Assembly (NCBI GenBank): GCA_050633785.1
Contig: JBOEHE010000033.1
Span: forward strand, 62,001 to 126,000
DNA: 64,000 nucleotides
Reading direction: 5' to 3'
Source of the DNA: CALKZN01 sp050633785
Lineage (GTDB): Bacteria; Pseudomonadota; Gammaproteobacteria; Arenicellales; Arenicellaceae
The position numbers and the translations under genes are program-made. Shown here one piece after another: positions 62,084 through 64,000 of this stretch. The notes beneath the pieces were generated by a model. The model did no database searches. It was not told where the DNA came from and worked only from the letters and a program-made list of their open reading frames with translations. Positions within the stretch are counted from its first letter, which is position 1. Each line of letters starts with the position of its first letter.

Positions 62084-63403
62084 ATGAACTTTTCCTCCCT
62101 TGGTCTTTCTGACTCAATTCTTGATGCCGTTACCGAACAAGGCTACGACACTCCTTCCCCCATTCAGGCACAGGCAATACCTGCGGTATTGGAGGGCAAA
62201 GATGTTATGGCCGCAGCACAGACAGGCACAGGCAAGACCGCTGGTTTTACTTTGCCTATTCTGGAATTGTTGTCGCATGGCAAACGTGCCAGAAGTAATA
62301 GAACCAGAGTACTGGTTCTTACACCGACACGGGAGTTAGCCGCTCAGATTGCCGCCAGCGTAGAAACCTATGGCAAAAACCTGCCATTGACATGCACCGT
62401 TGTATTTGGCGGAGTAAAAATAAACCCACAGATGATGCGACTGCGTAAAGGCATTGATATTTTAGTGGCTACACCAGGACGATTACTTGATTTATATAAT
62501 CAAAATGCCGTCAAATTTGACCAACTGGAAATACTGGTTCTCGATGAAGCTGACCGCATGCTGGACATGGGCTTTATCCGTGACATAAAAAAAATCATCG
62601 CCGTTTTGCCCAAACAACGCCAAAACCTGATGTTTTCAGCCACGTTTTCAGATGATATTCGCAAATTGGCTAAAGGCCTGGTCAATAATCCAGTAGAAAT
62701 ATCAGTAACACCACGCAACACTACCGCAACTACCGTCAAACAATGGATATACCCGGTCGATAAAAAAGAAAAGTCTGCCTTATTAACCAAGTTAATTAGC
62801 GACAACCAGTGGATGCAAGTTCTGGTCTTTACCAGAACCAAGCATGGCGCTAACCGATTAACAAAGTATCTCAATACCAGAGATATTAAAGCTGCCGCCA
62901 TTCATGGCAATAAAAGCCAGGGCGCTCGTACCAAAGCTCTAGCCGAATTCAAAGCCAACAAGATTCAAGTCCTTGTCGCCACAGACATTGCAGCACGAGG
63001 AATTGATATCGACCAACTGCCCCAAGTCGTTAACTTTGACTTGCCCAATATTCCAGAAGATTACGTCCACCGCATTGGACGAACTGGCCGAGCTGGCTCG
63101 CAAGGTCATGCGGTATCATTAGTCAGTGCCGATGAATTTGAATACTTGGCTAGTATCGAGCGTTTAATCAAACAAATTTTAACCCGAAAACTAGTGGATG
63201 GTTTTGAACCTACCCATGAATTACCCAAATCAGATTTGAGTCGTCGGCCTCCGCGCAATAGAAAACCCAAAAAATCTGGCAAACCTCAAAACACAGGTAA
63301 TCCATCAAAAAAGCACTCGAGAAGAAGATCCAGTAAAAATTCGGGGGCTAAAAAAAACGAGAGTGCCAGTTCTGGAAAAAGTATTTGGGGTTCAAAGTCC
63401 TGA
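62084..63403 (+). CDS. rhlE: DEAD-box ATP-dependent RNA helicase (RhlE type)
   Basis: 439 residues. Q motif (SPIQAQAIPAV), AQTGTGKT, PTRELAAQ, GG, TPGRLLD, DEAD (LDEADRMLDMGF), SAT, and C-terminal ARGID and HRIGRTGRAG motifs are intact. A basic tail (about 385-439), rich in Lys, Arg, Ser and Asn, should bind RNA. RhlE acts in ribosome assembly and mRNA turnover. A hairpin overlaps its stop, without a T-run. Confidence 0.94.
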   Translation: MNFSSLGLSDSILDAVTEQGYDTPSPIQAQAIPAVLEGKDVMAAAQTGTGKTAGFTLPILELLSHGKRARSNRTRVLVLTPTRELAAQIAASVETYGKNLPLTCTVVFGGVKINPQMMRLRKGIDILVATPGRLLDLYNQNAVKFDQLEILVLDEADRMLDMGFIRDIKKIIAVLPKQRQNLMFSATFSDDIRKLAKGLVNNPVEISVTPRNTTATTVKQWIYPVDKKEKSALLTKLISDNQWMQVLVFTRTKHGANRLTKYLNTRDIKAAAIHGNKSQGARTKALAEFKANKIQVLVATDIAARGIDIDQLPQVVNFDLPNIPEDYVHRIGRTGRAGSQGHAVSLVSADEFEYLASIERLIKQILTRKLVDGFEPTHELPKSDLSRRPPRNRKPKKSGKPQNTGNPSKKHSRRRSSKNSGAKKNESASSGKSIWGSKS

Positions 63404-63517
63404 TAATACCAGGACTTGGTCACAGTATAGGCAACCGGTGATTCATAAGTAAGTAGTTTTCCTGGCGAAACTAACGGGTATAATAACTCGTCCAGATCAG
63501 ACACAGGTAAATTCTGC

Positions 63518-64000
63518 ATGCACTACGAATGTATCGGGCTTAATGGTTTCGCTGGTGATAGAACACCTTATGGCATGCAAGCATGCCATCCTCTAGCCAC
63601 AGCCATTGGGGAATCATTTTCCATTCCGGTTACTCTGCATGGTCAAACACAGTCAACCAGAGATCTTAGTTGGGACGCCGCACTACACGAATCTCAAACA
63701 ACCTTCCATGCAGCTGCACAATTGCTTGACGACTGCTTCAAACGCGGAAAAAAACCACTGCTAATTACACCTCGTTGCGCCACTGCGATAGCAACACTTC
63801 CTGTAGTAATATCCAACTTTCCTGAAGCCGTCATAGTGTACTTTGATGCTCACGGAGACTTAAACACCCCACAAACCAGTAACTCAAGTTATCTTGGAGG
63901 AATGCCAATAACTGCAGCAATGGGAATCTGGGACAGTGGCTATGGATCAGGCCTGACTGCCGAAAATTTGGTACACATCGGAGGCAGAGACTTTGACGAG
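63518..64000 (+). CDS. Arginase/agmatinase-family protein with altered first metal motif (partial at window end)
   Basis: 161 codons, open to the window edge. The second metal motif YFDAHGDLNTP and the downstream HIGGRDFDE are typical of the arginase/deacetylase ureohydrolase fold. The expected first motif GGDHS is replaced by TPRCATAIA, so one Mn ligand (His) is missing. The third Asp-rich motif is beyond the window. It may be a non-ureohydrolase relative or use one metal. ATG at 63518, no strong RBS. Confidence 0.7.
   Translation, partial: MHYECIGLNGFAGDRTPYGMQACHPLATAIGESFSIPVTLHGQTQSTRDLSWDAALHESQTTFHAAAQLLDDCFKRGKKPLLITPRCATAIATLPVVISNFPEAVIVYFDAHGDLNTPQTSNSSYLGGMPITAAMGIWDSGYGSGLTAENLVHIGGRDFDE

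Noticed and set aside
1..64000. tRNA genes, rRNA genes, CRISPR arrays, prophage or intact IS elements
   Set aside because: No cloverleaf with CCA-type acceptor, no rRNA-like segment, no regular repeat-spacer pattern, no integrase or transposase seen on reading both strands by eye.

Overview
This window reads as chromosomal DNA of a free-living, probably marine or aquatic gammaproteobacterium. The evidence is the petABC-sspAB block, hslVU, pqiABC, pdxH, rep, a SspB/ClpXP adaptor and moderate GC (low to mid 40s by eye). The genus is not determinable from the sequence alone. No tRNA, rRNA, CRISPR array or intact insertion sequence was found.

Layout. 1-5 kb: the end-truncated LysR regulator with a divergent SRPBCC gene, then a pqiABC-type lipid-transport operon in which PqiA is two half-size genes. 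5-12 kb: a nitrogen-controlled region. A textbook NtrC-like enhancer and a sigma-54 promoter precede nrtA-nrtB-ATPase. A second sigma-54 promoter precedes a PilJ/CheA-like sensor kinase, a CheY and a CheX. 12-23 kb: conserved housekeeping genes on the minus strand (benE-like, pdxH, hslU-hslV, sspB-sspA, petC-petB-petA, rep). 22.8-31 kb: a YfbK-like von Willebrand lipoprotein translationally coupled to a histidine kinase and an OmpR-type regulator, facing a 1200-residue subtilase that carries its own VWA domain and a structured leader. 31-34 kb: a zinc-ribbon protein and an unnamed three-gene operon (membrane protein, TPR-membrane protein, TPR-AAA ATPase). A 184-bp palindromic element follows at 34.3-34.5 kb.

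34.5-57.7 kb: folD, hisE and hisI, then an exopolysaccharide (EPS) region of about 18.5 kb, then hisF-hisA-hisH-hisB. The EPS genes therefore lie between hisI and hisF. The EPS set contains a STAS protein, Wza-, Wzz- and Wzy-like proteins, two GT2 glycosyltransferases, a Wzx-like flippase, a pyruvyltransferase, a WecG/TagA glycosyltransferase, a phosphoglycosyl transferase and an odd nucleotidyltransferase/beta-helix protein. It also holds a FIST-hybrid kinase-hybrid kinase-receiver module and an NtrC-family sigma-54 activator. Three candidate sigma-54 promoters (36440 +, 50593 -, 50786 +) sit in front of the three EPS transcription units, which suggests a local phosphorelay to EPS regulon.

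57.7-64 kb: a PCu(A)C copper chaperone and a SCO-type protein around a secreted MBL-fold hydrolase, a small EF-hand secreted protein behind a near-perfect sigma-54 promoter, a possible structured RNA with a very strong terminator, a small acidic protein, a RhlE-type RNA helicase, and the start of an arginase-family protein lacking the first metal-binding motif.

The most distinctive themes are the repeated use of sigma-54 promoters (six candidates) and the two locally encoded phosphorelays: one beside nitrate uptake, one inside the EPS locus.
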